Origin: Prolixibacteraceae bacterium
Lineage (GTDB): Bacteria; Bacteroidota; Bacteroidia; Bacteroidales; Prolixibacteraceae
Reading direction: 5' to 3'
DNA length: 64,000 nucleotides
Assembly (NCBI GenBank): GCA_028683385.1
Contig: JAQUIJ010000004.1
Coordinates: forward strand, 275,416-339,415
Shown: piece after piece, positions 27,185-35,792 of the stretch
How positions within the stretch are numbered: the first letter of the stretch is position 1
How the letters are laid out: each line of letters starts with the position of its first letter
Translations under genes and position numbers: made by a program
Notes under the pieces: model-generated
The model's database searches: none
Told to the model about the DNA's origin: nothing
What the model saw: only the letters and a program-made list of their open reading frames with translations

Positions 27185-28255
27185 ATGAAAAAGGTAAGTT
27201 TATTATTTGCATCTGTCGCATTGTCAGTGTGCGTATCTTTTGCTCAGAGTAATGTTGCAACTGTATCGGAATCAGGCACCAATCAAACTGCAACTGTTGG
27301 TCAAACTGGGATATTGAATGTATCACATGTCACTCAATCTACCAAGGGGAATACAGCTAATGTTGAACAAAGCAATTTGAACCTTTTATATAATACACTT
27401 TCAGACATAAATCAGTCTGGAGAAAAGAATTTGGCTACTGTAAAACAGATTGCTAATGGTACATTAACTGGGGCAAATGCAATTGGAACTTTAAAGGCAA
27501 TTGTTAATCAATCTGGAAATAAAAACGAAGCATTACAAGTTCAAGGTCCACATAACCAACAAGGTATTTCTTTTGCCGAGATTATTCAGGGTGGGGATAA
27601 AAATTTTGCTTCTCAGCACCAACTAAAATATGGTAACGAAGCAAGAATAAATCAGGCAGGAAGTGGAAATACAGCAGAACAGGCTCAGGATAGTGAATTG
27701 TTACCTGACGAAGAAGGCAGTTATGGTAACGCATTGATCGAGCAATCAGGAAACAATAATTTTGCTTCTCAAAAACAAGATGGTTGGGCGAATGAGGCAA
27801 AGGCATATCAGTCTGGTAGTGGTAACTCATCAATTCAAGTGCAGAAAGATTATTCATGGAAAAGTGTTGCGTTAGTTAATCAATCTGGAAGTCTTAACAT
27901 GGCTACTCAAACTCAAGTAGGTAATACAAACTCTGCTTTGATAGACCAGTCTTCAAATTCCAATGAAGCCATCCAGGATCAAAAATCAGGTTCTCAAAAA
28001 ACTGCCGGTTATGCCCCACTTAACAAAGCAAATATCTATCAATCAGAAGGTACAGGCAACTATGCTGAACAAAGTCAAGAAAACTTAGCAGGTAGCCTAA
28101 TGGTAAATGAAGGTGTAATTACTCAAATTGGTTTTGGTAATGATGCATACCAGACACAATGGGGCGGAGATAATTATAGCTCAGTCTATCAGTCTGGTAC
28201 TGGAAACATGGCAACTGTGACACAGAATATGTCCGTTGTTCAGGTGAACCCATAA
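27185..28255 (+). CDS. Curlin-like major fibre subunit (CsgA-type)
   Basis: 356 residues: signal peptide (MKKVSLLFASVALSVCVSFA), then about a dozen degenerate curlin repeats of about 20-25 residues with the pattern NxAxxxQxGxxNxAxxxQ, for example ARINQAGSGNTAEQAQ, ALIEQSGNNNFASQKQ, AKAYQSGSGNSSIQVQ and SSVYQSGTGNMATVTQ. Conserved Gln/Asn stacks of this type form the amyloid core of curli. It is more than twice the length of E. coli CsgA, which has five repeats. The short gap before the next curlin gene contains a stable hairpin. Predicted to be secreted through the CsgG channel encoded downstream. Confidence 0.88.
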   Translation: MKKVSLLFASVALSVCVSFAQSNVATVSESGTNQTATVGQTGILNVSHVTQSTKGNTANVEQSNLNLLYNTLSDINQSGEKNLATVKQIANGTLTGANAIGTLKAIVNQSGNKNEALQVQGPHNQQGISFAEIIQGGDKNFASQHQLKYGNEARINQAGSGNTAEQAQDSELLPDEEGSYGNALIEQSGNNNFASQKQDGWANEAKAYQSGSGNSSIQVQKDYSWKSVALVNQSGSLNMATQTQVGNTNSALIDQSSNSNEAIQDQKSGSQKTAGYAPLNKANIYQSEGTGNYAEQSQENLAGSLMVNEGVITQIGFGNDAYQTQWGGDNYSSVYQSGTGNMATVTQNMSVVQVNP

Positions 28256-28364
28256 GAAACTAGAAAATGCATAGTTTATAAGCTTTTTATAAAATAAATT
28301 CCTGCCACCATCTTCAAACCGGAATAGGTTAGTCCCTTAATCCTTAAATGTGTGATGGTTTAAT

Positions 28365-28384
28365 CCCCGGCCTTAGGGCCGGGG
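28365..28384 (+). promoter_or_regulatory. GC-rich intercistronic hairpin in the curli operon
   Basis: Perfect 8-bp stem CCCCGGCC / GGCCGGGG with TTAG loop, in otherwise AT-rich DNA between the two larger curlin genes. It is not followed directly by a T-run, so a partial attenuator or mRNA-stabilising 3' end for the upstream curlin message is more likely than a full terminator. Confidence 0.6.
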
Positions 28385-28403
28385 TAATTAAAATTTTAAG
28401 ACT

Positions 28404-29264
28404 ATGAAGAAGACATTCATTTTCTTGTTTCTGTTAGCACTTGGTGTAAGTTCAGTTTTTAGCCAAAAGAAGGACAAGGACAAAGAAGATCACGAGATTA
28501 TTCAGCAAATCCGCACTTCAGGATTGGCCGATATCCTGAGTTTTCAGACACAAAGCAGGAATACCGGAAATGTGGCGTTTACACAACAAATTGGTGATTG
28601 GAATAAAGCCAGTGTAAACCAACAGGCCGGGCAAGGATCAGCTTTCGCAAACCAGGCATCGAGCATCCAGCAGGGAAATTCGAATGAAATGACGATAGGG
28701 CAAATCGGTTCTGGAAATGTGTTATTGGGGTTTCAGTTAGGCTACGTTACCTCCGAGATCGAACGCAATCAGGGCAATCATTATGGGTTTGGGTTAGACA
28801 ATGGGAACGGAAATGCCTATGCCTACGGGCACGACAAGGGCACAACCGAAACTATTGTTGCAGGTGACCGAAATAAGTTGATCATTAGTCAGGATGGCAG
28901 TAATAATGGCGTTTTGGCCATTCAGCAGGGTAGCGATAACAGCATTACTGCCGGACAAAAGGGAACCAACAATTATTTGCTGCTCCTGCAGCAGGGAAAT
29001 CGAAATTCAATTTCCGGGTATGAACAGGAAAGCCAGGAAGAAAGTCCAAATCTCGATGCAATAATCCAGATTGGAAACGATCTCACCCTAAGTGCAACTG
29101 AACTTTTAAAATCGAAACCGAATGGAAATAGTTTCAGGCAGGAAGGGGAACATTTGTCGTTACAAATCAATAACCAGTTTGCCAATACCCTAGGAGGAAT
29201 TGAAATCAACCAGACTGGAAAAGATATGAAAGTCGTTGTTGATCAGTCGTATTTCATTAAATAA
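28404..29264 (+). CDS. Second curlin-like subunit (possible CsgB-type)
   Basis: 286 residues: signal peptide (MKKTFIFLFLLALGVSSVFS), charged segment (QKKDKDKEDHE), then irregular curlin repeats such as GNVAFTQQIGDWNKASVNQQ, SSIQQGNSNEMTIGQIGSGN, NKLIISQDGSNNGVLAIQQG and NSITAGQKGTNNYLLLLQQG, ending KVVVDQSYFIK. The repeats are less uniform than in the preceding gene and are interrupted by a Gly/Asn-rich insert (about 115-150), which suits a minor or nucleating subunit. It ends 2 nt before the csgE-like gene, so those two are co-transcribed. Confidence 0.83.
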   Translation: MKKTFIFLFLLALGVSSVFSQKKDKDKEDHEIIQQIRTSGLADILSFQTQSRNTGNVAFTQQIGDWNKASVNQQAGQGSAFANQASSIQQGNSNEMTIGQIGSGNVLLGFQLGYVTSEIERNQGNHYGFGLDNGNGNAYAYGHDKGTTETIVAGDRNKLIISQDGSNNGVLAIQQGSDNSITAGQKGTNNYLLLLQQGNRNSISGYEQESQEESPNLDAIIQIGNDLTLSATELLKSKPNGNSFRQEGEHLSLQINNQFANTLGGIEINQTGKDMKVVVDQSYFIK

Positions 29265-29266
29265 GC

Positions 29267-29752
29267 ATGATGAATTATCTGCTAAGTATAATCGTCTCGT
29301 TTTTTTTAATAGTACCATTTGTTCAGCAAAAGGACAGTACAAAAACAAAGCCTGTACCCGAATCCCTCAAGAAGTTACTAGAACAAGTCATTAAACAACC
29401 TGACAAGTCGGGTGATTTGGAAATAGAAATTGATGGATTGCTGGTAGATGATACGAAAACGAAAACAGGGAAAGATTTTTACGATTTGTTTTATGGCAGT
29501 TGGGAAGCTCCGAAGGACGCGAAGAACTTTACCATAACTATAAGTGAAAAACCCTTTCGCCTAAGCTCTACTCTGATTGTAGTGTCAATCAACGACACTC
29601 CGGTATATCAGTCAGTACTTCAACCCCGTCAGGATATTGTTGAAGGTTTATCACAAGATGCGATATCAACCACACAAAGTTATTTGGCCAATTACGAAGA
29701 AATCATGAAGCAGCTGAATGGTGATGATATGGTTGGTACAGGGATTTTTTAG
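29267..29752 (+). CDS. csgE: Curli assembly factor CsgE
   Basis: 161 residues with a signal peptide (SIIVSFFLIVPFV). The mature domain matches CsgE: GLLVDDTKTKTGKDFYDLF, then NFTITISEKPFRLSSTLI and VYQSVLQPRQDIVEGLSQD. In E. coli CsgE caps the periplasmic entrance of the CsgG channel and brings curlin to it. The protein has a somewhat longer N-terminus than E. coli CsgE. It lies 2 nt after the second curlin gene and 97 nt before csgF. Confidence 0.9.
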   Translation: MMNYLLSIIVSFFLIVPFVQQKDSTKTKPVPESLKKLLEQVIKQPDKSGDLEIEIDGLLVDDTKTKTGKDFYDLFYGSWEAPKDAKNFTITISEKPFRLSSTLIVVSINDTPVYQSVLQPRQDIVEGLSQDAISTTQSYLANYEEIMKQLNGDDMVGTGIF

Positions 29753-29849
29753 AAATATATACCTAGTTATAAGGTAGTTGATAAATAGATTTTTACGATT
29801 TAAATTTTAATAATGAGATTTTAAAACCAAACACCAAACTCCAAACACA

Positions 29850-30272
29850 ATGAGGACTACATATACAATTCTAATGATTGTATTTTTTTTCGTGGCAGGA
29901 AAAACATACGCGCAAGATTTTACATACACACCTAAAAATCCTGCATTTGGGGGAAACCCATACAACTACAGCTGGTTGATGAGTTCGGCACAAGCCCAGA
30001 ACGACATTAAGGATCCTGCTTCTAGTAGTGCTTATAGTCCATACAGCACTGATCCTTTAAAGGATTTTTCAGAGAGCTTAAACAGGCAGATATTAAGCCA
30101 GCTATCGAGGCAAATTGTTGCCAAACAGTTTGGCGAGGATGCTTTAAGTGCAGGCACTTATGTTTTAGGCGATTATCAGATTGAAGTGGGAGATCAAGCC
30201 GATGGATTGAATATTACCATTTTGGACAATAAATCCGGAAGTCAAACTACGGTATCGGTTCCATATTTTTAA
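29850..30272 (+). CDS. csgF: Curli assembly factor CsgF
   Basis: 140 residues: signal peptide (MRTTYTILMIVFFFVAGKTY) and then the conserved CsgF N-terminal segment FTYTPKNPAFGGNPYNY followed by WLMSSAQAQND, the region that inserts into the CsgG pore in E. coli. The rest (about 65-140) contains the CsgF C-terminal domain with YVLGDYQIEVGDQADGLNI. It helps attach fibre nucleation to the cell surface. 26 nt upstream of the csgG-like gene. Confidence 0.93.
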   Translation: MRTTYTILMIVFFFVAGKTYAQDFTYTPKNPAFGGNPYNYSWLMSSAQAQNDIKDPASSSAYSPYSTDPLKDFSESLNRQILSQLSRQIVAKQFGEDALSAGTYVLGDYQIEVGDQADGLNITILDNKSGSQTTVSVPYF

Positions 30273-30298
30273 TCAAAATCTACTTATAAGATATTATA

Positions 30299-31705
30299 AT
30301 GCAGAAAACCATTCTGTTAAGGATTTTTATTGCGCTGATTTGTATGATTCTGGTGGCAGCTTGCGGATCATACATGCATCAGCCTATGCAAACGAGAAGA
30401 GCGATACTTGGTCCGGAAACCCCAGCCAAGAAAATACTTCTGGATTTGCCGAAAGCTCAGGAAAAAATTGTTGTTGCAGTATATAAATTCAGAGACCAAA
30501 CCGGTCAGTACAAAGCATCAGAAACAGGTGCTAACTGGTCGACTGCTGTAACACAAGGCGCTACTACCATTTTAATTCGTGCATTGGAAGAATCGGGATG
30601 GTTCATCCCAATCGAACGCGAAAATATGGCTAATTTATTGAACGAACGGAAAATTATCCGGACAAGCCGGGCACAGTATGAAGGTGGTGATCAGAACAAT
30701 GAATCGCTTTTGCCTCCATTATTGTTTGCCGGAGTTATACTTGAGGGTGGAATCATTTCATACGAATCTAATATTTTAACTGGTGGAGCAGGCATCCGGT
30801 ATTTTGGAGCTGATGCTTCAGGGCAATACCGTGAGGATCGGGTAAGTATCTATATTCGTGCGGTATCATCAGCTAATGGCAAAGTATTGAAGACTGTATA
30901 TACGACCAAATCTATTTTATCTCAGGAGGTTTCAATTGGGTTGTTTAGATATGTTAAGTCAAAACGCTTGTTGGAGGCTGAAACAGGATTTACCTATAAT
31001 GAACCATCCGAAATTTGTGTTACTGAAGCCATTGAGAAAGCTGTACAAAGTCTGGTTATTGAAGGTATTCAGGATAAACTTTGGAACCTAAAGAATCCAA
31101 AAGATACGACTTCAGTTGCCTTCAATAATTATTTGGAGGAAAAGAGAACCAATTACAAAACCGATCCACTTGGCCGTGTATTGGAAAAGAACAATCGCGG
31201 AAAACTTGCTTTAGGCATTTCTACCGGATCGAATAGCTTTTTGGGCGATTATTCAACTGGAGAACTTAGGCCTAAAACGTCGTTGACTATAGGTGCAGCA
31301 TTAAATAGTAAAATTTATATTGATTCCGAGATTGGATATCGTGGTTTAATGGTTCAGAAGAAAGTCGATGATTATTCCATGTTTAGTGATCTTTCCCTTC
31401 GTTATGTATTTCTTCCATATGATAAAATTACACCTTATTTGAGTGTAGGTATGGGATTTGAGTACAACAGGAAAGGAGTTGGTTTGTCAACAGATCAGTT
31501 TTTACCACAAATAAATGGAACCTTTGGTCTTGAATATATGGTCAGAAAAAATATGGGAGTTTCTCTATCTTCCGGGTGGAACTATTATTTGAGCGATCGG
31601 TTTGATGGAGCGCGCAATGGCAGATATAATGATGCCAGTTGGGGAATTTCAGCCGGAGTGAAGTTCTATTTTTTTAAGTTGAGACAAAAGGTTTCATATT
31701 TCTAA
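30299..31705 (+). CDS. csgG: CsgG-family curlin secretion channel with C-terminal barrel-like extension
   Basis: Outer membrane lipoprotein channel for curlin export, 468 residues against about 277 in E. coli. Lipobox LVAAC (Cys22). CsgG/HfaB domain about 35-265, with IVVAVYKFRDQTGQYKASE, GWFIPIERENMANLLNERK and GGIISYESNILTGGAGIRYF. Residues about 300-468 form an additional domain of alternating strands (LALGISTGSNSFLGDY, ITPYLSVGMGFEYNRKGVG, WGISAGVKFYFF) resembling a small OmpA/OmpX-like barrel. Its role is unknown; it may anchor or organise the nonameric channel. 12 nt upstream of a lipoprotein gene. Confidence 0.9.
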   Translation: MQKTILLRIFIALICMILVAACGSYMHQPMQTRRAILGPETPAKKILLDLPKAQEKIVVAVYKFRDQTGQYKASETGANWSTAVTQGATTILIRALEESGWFIPIERENMANLLNERKIIRTSRAQYEGGDQNNESLLPPLLFAGVILEGGIISYESNILTGGAGIRYFGADASGQYREDRVSIYIRAVSSANGKVLKTVYTTKSILSQEVSIGLFRYVKSKRLLEAETGFTYNEPSEICVTEAIEKAVQSLVIEGIQDKLWNLKNPKDTTSVAFNNYLEEKRTNYKTDPLGRVLEKNNRGKLALGISTGSNSFLGDYSTGELRPKTSLTIGAALNSKIYIDSEIGYRGLMVQKKVDDYSMFSDLSLRYVFLPYDKITPYLSVGMGFEYNRKGVGLSTDQFLPQINGTFGLEYMVRKNMGVSLSSGWNYYLSDRFDGARNGRYNDASWGISAGVKFYFFKLRQKVSYF

Positions 31706-31717
31706 ATAAATAAAATC

Positions 31718-32359
31718 ATGAAAAAAATTATATACATTATATGTTGTTTCCTTTTAGCTTCAATCACTTCCTGTGATGAAGAGAAGTTGGATGTTGTAAA
31801 TTATGGTTCAATTTCCGGGAAGGTATTGGATGGGGTTACATACTTACCTGTTCAAGGAGCATTGGTCACTACAACTCCTGCCAGCATCTCATTATTAACT
31901 GATGCGGAGGGAAAATTCAGCATCCCCAAATTAAAAGAAGGTGAGGTTGCTGTAAATTTGAAAAAGAAGGATTATTTGAGTAATTCATTGTCAGTTGCTA
32001 TATATGGTGAAGAACAAACTCAATTGGATTTCTTGCTGTTTAAAGACGAAAATAATATTGGAAATATTACCATCTATGATCCGGTTCCTGGCAACGGAGC
32101 TTTAGACCAACTCATTGGATTTAGCTTAAAATGGAATGTTGACGGAAAAAAATCCAGTACTGTATTAAGTTACAGCATCTATATTTTTGAATCTGGGTCA
32201 AGTGTTCAGAAGCTAGTTGGCGAAGGGATCGCAGATAAAGAAGTAACAGTTTCCGGTCTCAAAAATTCAACAACCTATTATTGGTATGTAGTAGCCAATT
32301 ATGAAGGGAATAAAGTTGCTTATAGTCCAACATGGACATTCAAAACAAAAGATATTTAA
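31718..32359 (+). CDS. Curli-cluster lipoprotein with carboxypeptidase-regulatory-like and FnIII-like domains
   Basis: 213 residues. Lipobox SITSC (Cys19). An N-terminal beta domain of carboxypeptidase-regulatory type (about 30-105; GSISGKVLDGVTYLPVQGA, TDAEGKFSIPKLKEGE) is followed by an FnIII-like domain (about 115-213; ending LKNSTTYYWYVVANYEG, SPTWTFKT). Starts 12 nt after the csgG-like gene and ends before the operon terminator, so it belongs to the same transcript. No counterpart exists in the E. coli csg operons. Possible surface anchor or assembly accessory. Confidence 0.78.
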   Translation: MKKIIYIICCFLLASITSCDEEKLDVVNYGSISGKVLDGVTYLPVQGALVTTTPASISLLTDAEGKFSIPKLKEGEVAVNLKKKDYLSNSLSVAIYGEEQTQLDFLLFKDENNIGNITIYDPVPGNGALDQLIGFSLKWNVDGKKSSTVLSYSIYIFESGSSVQKLVGEGIADKEVTVSGLKNSTTYYWYVVANYEGNKVAYSPTWTFKTKDI

Positions 32360-32401
32360 AGAGTTTTTTCAAACGTAATAAGTTCAAATTTACAGCAACA
32401 A

Positions 32402-32425
32402 AAAAGGGAGCAATTGCTCCCTTTT
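32402..32425. terminator. Bidirectional terminator between curli and nuo units
   Basis: Perfect 24-bp palindrome AAAAGGGAGCAATTGCTCCC plus TTTT, between the convergent curli and nuo transcripts. Confidence 0.88.
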
Positions 32426-32447
32426 CCTATTTTATATTGACTTTGCA

Positions 32448-32771
32448 TTATCCTTTAAAATCCCAGTAATTTACTTCGGCTTCACCTTCTTGAGTCGATT
32501 CCTGAAGCCAGTACGCTGGGGTTACCTTTTTGCCTGAGAGGCTTTTTAAATCTCGTTTGTACACATCTACAACTGGATTAAAAAGCATGTCGGTAACACC
32601 AATTTTGAAGGTCGTGGCATCGGCTTCAGCAGCTACTTTCACAGTAAATTTGTTGATTTCGAGTAGTTTTTTTAGGAATTCAGCGCGTGTTGGTGAAACT
32701 CCTTTTTCAACCAACGAACAACGAACCCCGTCGATTTCTTCTACGATATGTTTTCCTTTATTAAGAGCCAT
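32448..32771 (-). CDS. Conserved-looking small protein at the end of the nuo operon
   Basis: 107 residues, no signal peptide or membrane segment; family not recognised. Visible segments are HIVEEIDGVRCSLVEKGVS, RAEFLKKLLEINKFTVKVA and PVVDVYKRDLKSLSGKKVTP, ending in an acidic/aromatic tail (EAEVNYWDFKG). It starts 13 nt after nuoN on the same strand and precedes the operon terminator, so it is probably co-expressed with complex I. A role connected with the complex is possible but rests only on position. Confidence 0.72.
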   Translation of the reverse strand: MALNKGKHIVEEIDGVRCSLVEKGVSPTRAEFLKKLLEINKFTVKVAAEADATTFKIGVTDMLFNPVVDVYKRDLKSLSGKKVTPAYWLQESTQEGEAEVNYWDFKG

Positions 32772-32784
32772 TTTTAAGGTCGTA

Positions 32785-34212
32785 TTAGTTTAAAAACAAT
32801 TTACTGATGCTTCTGATGTATTCAAAGACTCCGCTGGCAAAACCGGTGACCAATACACCTGTGATACACATCACCAGTGCAATTCGCATTGAATTTGAAC
32901 TCCTGAATTCAGGAATAGGTTGTTCGTTCTTTTCTATAAATATGGCTTTTATCACCAGTAAATAATAATATAACGAGATGGTTGCATTCAATACAGCGAT
33001 CAAAACCAGAATATAATAACCGCTTCCGGCAGCTGCGGTAAACAGGAAGAACTTTCCGAAGAAACCAGCAATTGGTGGAATTCCTGCCAATGAGAATAAC
33101 GAAATGGTCATCAACCAGCTTAGTTTCGGATTCGTTTGATACAGGCCATTGTATCCTGAAATTGTTTCAACTCCGGAGGCGTTATGAATTGCAGCTACAA
33201 CGCCAAATGCTCCAAGGTTGGTGAATACATAAACAAGCACAAAATAAACAATTGCAGTCATTCCAAGCTCGCCGGCACCCAGAATACCCAACAGGATAAA
33301 ACCGGCCTGTGCAATCGATGAAAAGGCCAGAAATCGTTTGATATTGTTCTGACGCATGGCAAACAAGTTACCGATTGTCATTGTAGCTATAGCCAGCGTG
33401 TAAATCATCGGTTTCCAGAGTTCCACAATATTTTTAAATACTGTGAAAAGAACAATGGTGAAGATAAATGCTGCGGCACCTTTTGAAACTACCGAAAGGT
33501 ATGAAGTTACATTGATTGGAGCGCCTTCGTAAACGTCGGCTGTCCAGAAATGGAAAGGTACCAATGATATTTTAAAACCCATTCCGCTTACAAAGAATAC
33601 GAATCCAAGTGCAATTAAAGCGTTTGGAGCAACTTTGGTTGCGATATCAGCAAAATAGATCGATCCGGTTGCACCATAAATCATGGAAAGTCCAAACAAT
33701 AGAATTCCTGAAGATAGGGCAGAGGACAGGATCAATTTGATACCTGCTTCGGCAGATTCACTTTTGTATTTGTCGAAAGCGGCTAACCCGGCAATCGGGA
33801 TAGTTGCAGTTTCGAGCCCGATGTAAAAGATCAAAAAGTCACCGGCTGAAACCATGAAGTTCATACCGATCAGTGTTGACAACGTCAGGATAAAATATTC
33901 ACTGATTTTGTCGGCATTTTCCGGTTTCCGCAACCATCCTTCAGCCTGAAGAAAGACAATCAACACAGCCAGATTAAGAACGTTTTTCATGAAAACGGTC
34001 AGTTGGCTCGATTGGAATGATCCTCCAAATAAATTACCGGTTTCTCCTGGAATAAAACCAATGAAGGTTACCAAAGCGAAAAGTACCAACGCGAAGTTGA
34101 TGAGTTTCGATTTGTTTTTTTCGCTGGTAAAGATTTCAGCAACCAGAATCGCGAGTGCTGCTACAGTGAGCAGCAATTCGTGGCGCATGAGTATAAATTG
34201 TCCGAGATCCAT
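32785..34212 (-). CDS. nuoN: NADH-quinone oxidoreductase subunit N
   Basis: Proton-pumping antiporter-like membrane subunit of respiratory complex I. 475 residues, about 14 membrane helices, with the family pattern of a conserved lysine helix (AGIKLILSSALSSGILLFGLS) and GNLFAMRQNNIKRFLAFSSI and AQAGFILLGIL. Last nuo gene of the operon. Confidence 0.95.
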   Translation of the reverse strand: MDLGQFILMRHELLLTVAALAILVAEIFTSEKNKSKLINFALVLFALVTFIGFIPGETGNLFGGSFQSSQLTVFMKNVLNLAVLIVFLQAEGWLRKPENADKISEYFILTLSTLIGMNFMVSAGDFLIFYIGLETATIPIAGLAAFDKYKSESAEAGIKLILSSALSSGILLFGLSMIYGATGSIYFADIATKVAPNALIALGFVFFVSGMGFKISLVPFHFWTADVYEGAPINVTSYLSVVSKGAAAFIFTIVLFTVFKNIVELWKPMIYTLAIATMTIGNLFAMRQNNIKRFLAFSSIAQAGFILLGILGAGELGMTAIVYFVLVYVFTNLGAFGVVAAIHNASGVETISGYNGLYQTNPKLSWLMTISLFSLAGIPPIAGFFGKFFLFTAAAGSGYYILVLIAVLNATISLYYYLLVIKAIFIEKNEQPIPEFRSSNSMRIALVMCITGVLVTGFASGVFEYIRSISKLFLN

Positions 34213-34241
34213 ATTTTTCGGTATTATTTTATTGATTCAAT

Positions 34242-35747
34242 TTAAAAAGGAATGACCATTGCCAAACGTGCAACAATCGGTTTCAAACTTGCTACAATGG
34301 TGTCAGACAGCCAAAGTGGTGCAATACCAATAGCTGCAACAGCCAATACAAGTGTAACGGTGCTCAGTTTTTCGTACCATTTGGCGTCTTCCAAATCAGC
34401 ATGATGCTGATCCTTTAATGGGCCAAGAAGCAAAACTCCAACGACTTTCAAAATATATACAGCAGTAATAACGATCGAAGAAGCAACGATTACTGTAACT
34501 ACACGATGAAACATATCCTGATGTTGGAATGATCCGACAAAAACAGTCATTTCAGCTACGAAACCGCTTAATCCAGGTAATCCTAAAGAAGCGAAACCAG
34601 CAATCATATATACTACTGCAAGAAATGGGATTACTTTCATTAATCCACCCATTTGCCGAATATCACGGGTGTGGGTACGTCCATAAATCATTCCAATCAA
34701 GGCGAAGAAAAGTGCTGTCATCAAACCGTGTGAAATCATTTGAAGAATTGCTCCGTCCATCGCTGTTTCGTTCATCATCAGTAAGGCAAAAATTACCAAT
34801 CCGCAATGGCTTACTGAAGAGTAAGCATTGATGAATTTAAGGTCGGTTTGCCAGATAGCGCTGAACGCTCCGTAAACCACACTGATTGTTGTCAGGATAA
34901 TGAAAATCCATGCCATTTCCTGTGCAGCTTGTGGCATCAGAAACATAGCTACGCGGAAACATCCGTAACCTCCCAGTTTCATCAATACTCCGGCATGAAG
35001 CATCGAAACTGCGGTTGGCGCCGAAGCGTGACCGTCAGGTGACCAAGTATGGAATGGAAACAAAGCTCCAAGTATTCCAAATCCAACAAAAGCAAAAGGA
35101 AAGAAGAAGCGTTGAGCTGCAACCGGAATACTTATTTTGGATATTTCAATAATATTAAAAGTAAGCGGACCTCCACCTGGAGCCGAATTGTAATAAAGAC
35201 CTAAAATACCAACCATAATTAATGCAGAACCTGCCATCAACATCAATGTCAGTTTCATGGCCGATTTTTCTTTTGGTCCTGTTCCCCAGAGGCCAATAAG
35301 CAGATACATCGGTATCAGCGCCAATTCGTAGAAGAGGAACATGGTAAACAAGTCGAGTGAAATAAAGAACCCGTAAACCGCTGTAACAAGCAATATAAGC
35401 GATACAAAAAACTCCTTTGTGAGGAATTGAAGTTCCCAGGAAGCAAAAATACCTGCAAAAATCACAATTGAAGTCAGACCAATCATGGCTACTGCAATTC
35501 CATCGACCCCGAAAGCAAAATGTATGTTCAAGCTAGGATACCACATGAAGTCAGAAGTAAATAGCATCTCGTGCATCATCCCGGTTTTTCGTGCAGCAAG
35601 GTAAGCAAGCACCAGATAAACTGTTGCTATAAGTTCTATACCCATTCCGATTGCCGAAGCGAGCCGGGCACCTTTATAATCCTTTGTGAAAAGGACTACA
35701 ACCATGGTTAGAACCGGGATTAAGACCAATAAAGTTAGAATATTCAC
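34242..35747 (-). CDS. nuoM: NADH-quinone oxidoreductase subunit M
   Basis: Antiporter-like proton-pumping subunit of complex I, 501 residues. Motifs include FFVSLILLVTAVYGFFISLD, LGALFPFHTWSPDGHASAPT and LMKLGGYGCFRVAMFL. The start codon is a GTG (complement of 35745-35747). 45 nt after nuoL and 29 nt before nuoN. Confidence 0.95.
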   Translation of the reverse strand: MNILTLLVLIPVLTMVVVLFTKDYKGARLASAIGMGIELIATVYLVLAYLAARKTGMMHEMLFTSDFMWYPSLNIHFAFGVDGIAVAMIGLTSIVIFAGIFASWELQFLTKEFFVSLILLVTAVYGFFISLDLFTMFLFYELALIPMYLLIGLWGTGPKEKSAMKLTLMLMAGSALIMVGILGLYYNSAPGGGPLTFNIIEISKISIPVAAQRFFFPFAFVGFGILGALFPFHTWSPDGHASAPTAVSMLHAGVLMKLGGYGCFRVAMFLMPQAAQEMAWIFIILTTISVVYGAFSAIWQTDLKFINAYSSVSHCGLVIFALLMMNETAMDGAILQMISHGLMTALFFALIGMIYGRTHTRDIRQMGGLMKVIPFLAVVYMIAGFASLGLPGLSGFVAEMTVFVGSFQHQDMFHRVVTVIVASSIVITAVYILKVVGVLLLGPLKDQHHADLEDAKWYEKLSTVTLVLAVAAIGIAPLWLSDTIVASLKPIVARLAMVIPF

Positions 35748-35792
35748 TTTTGTATATTTTAAATTTTTGTTTCTTATCTGATATTTAATTCT

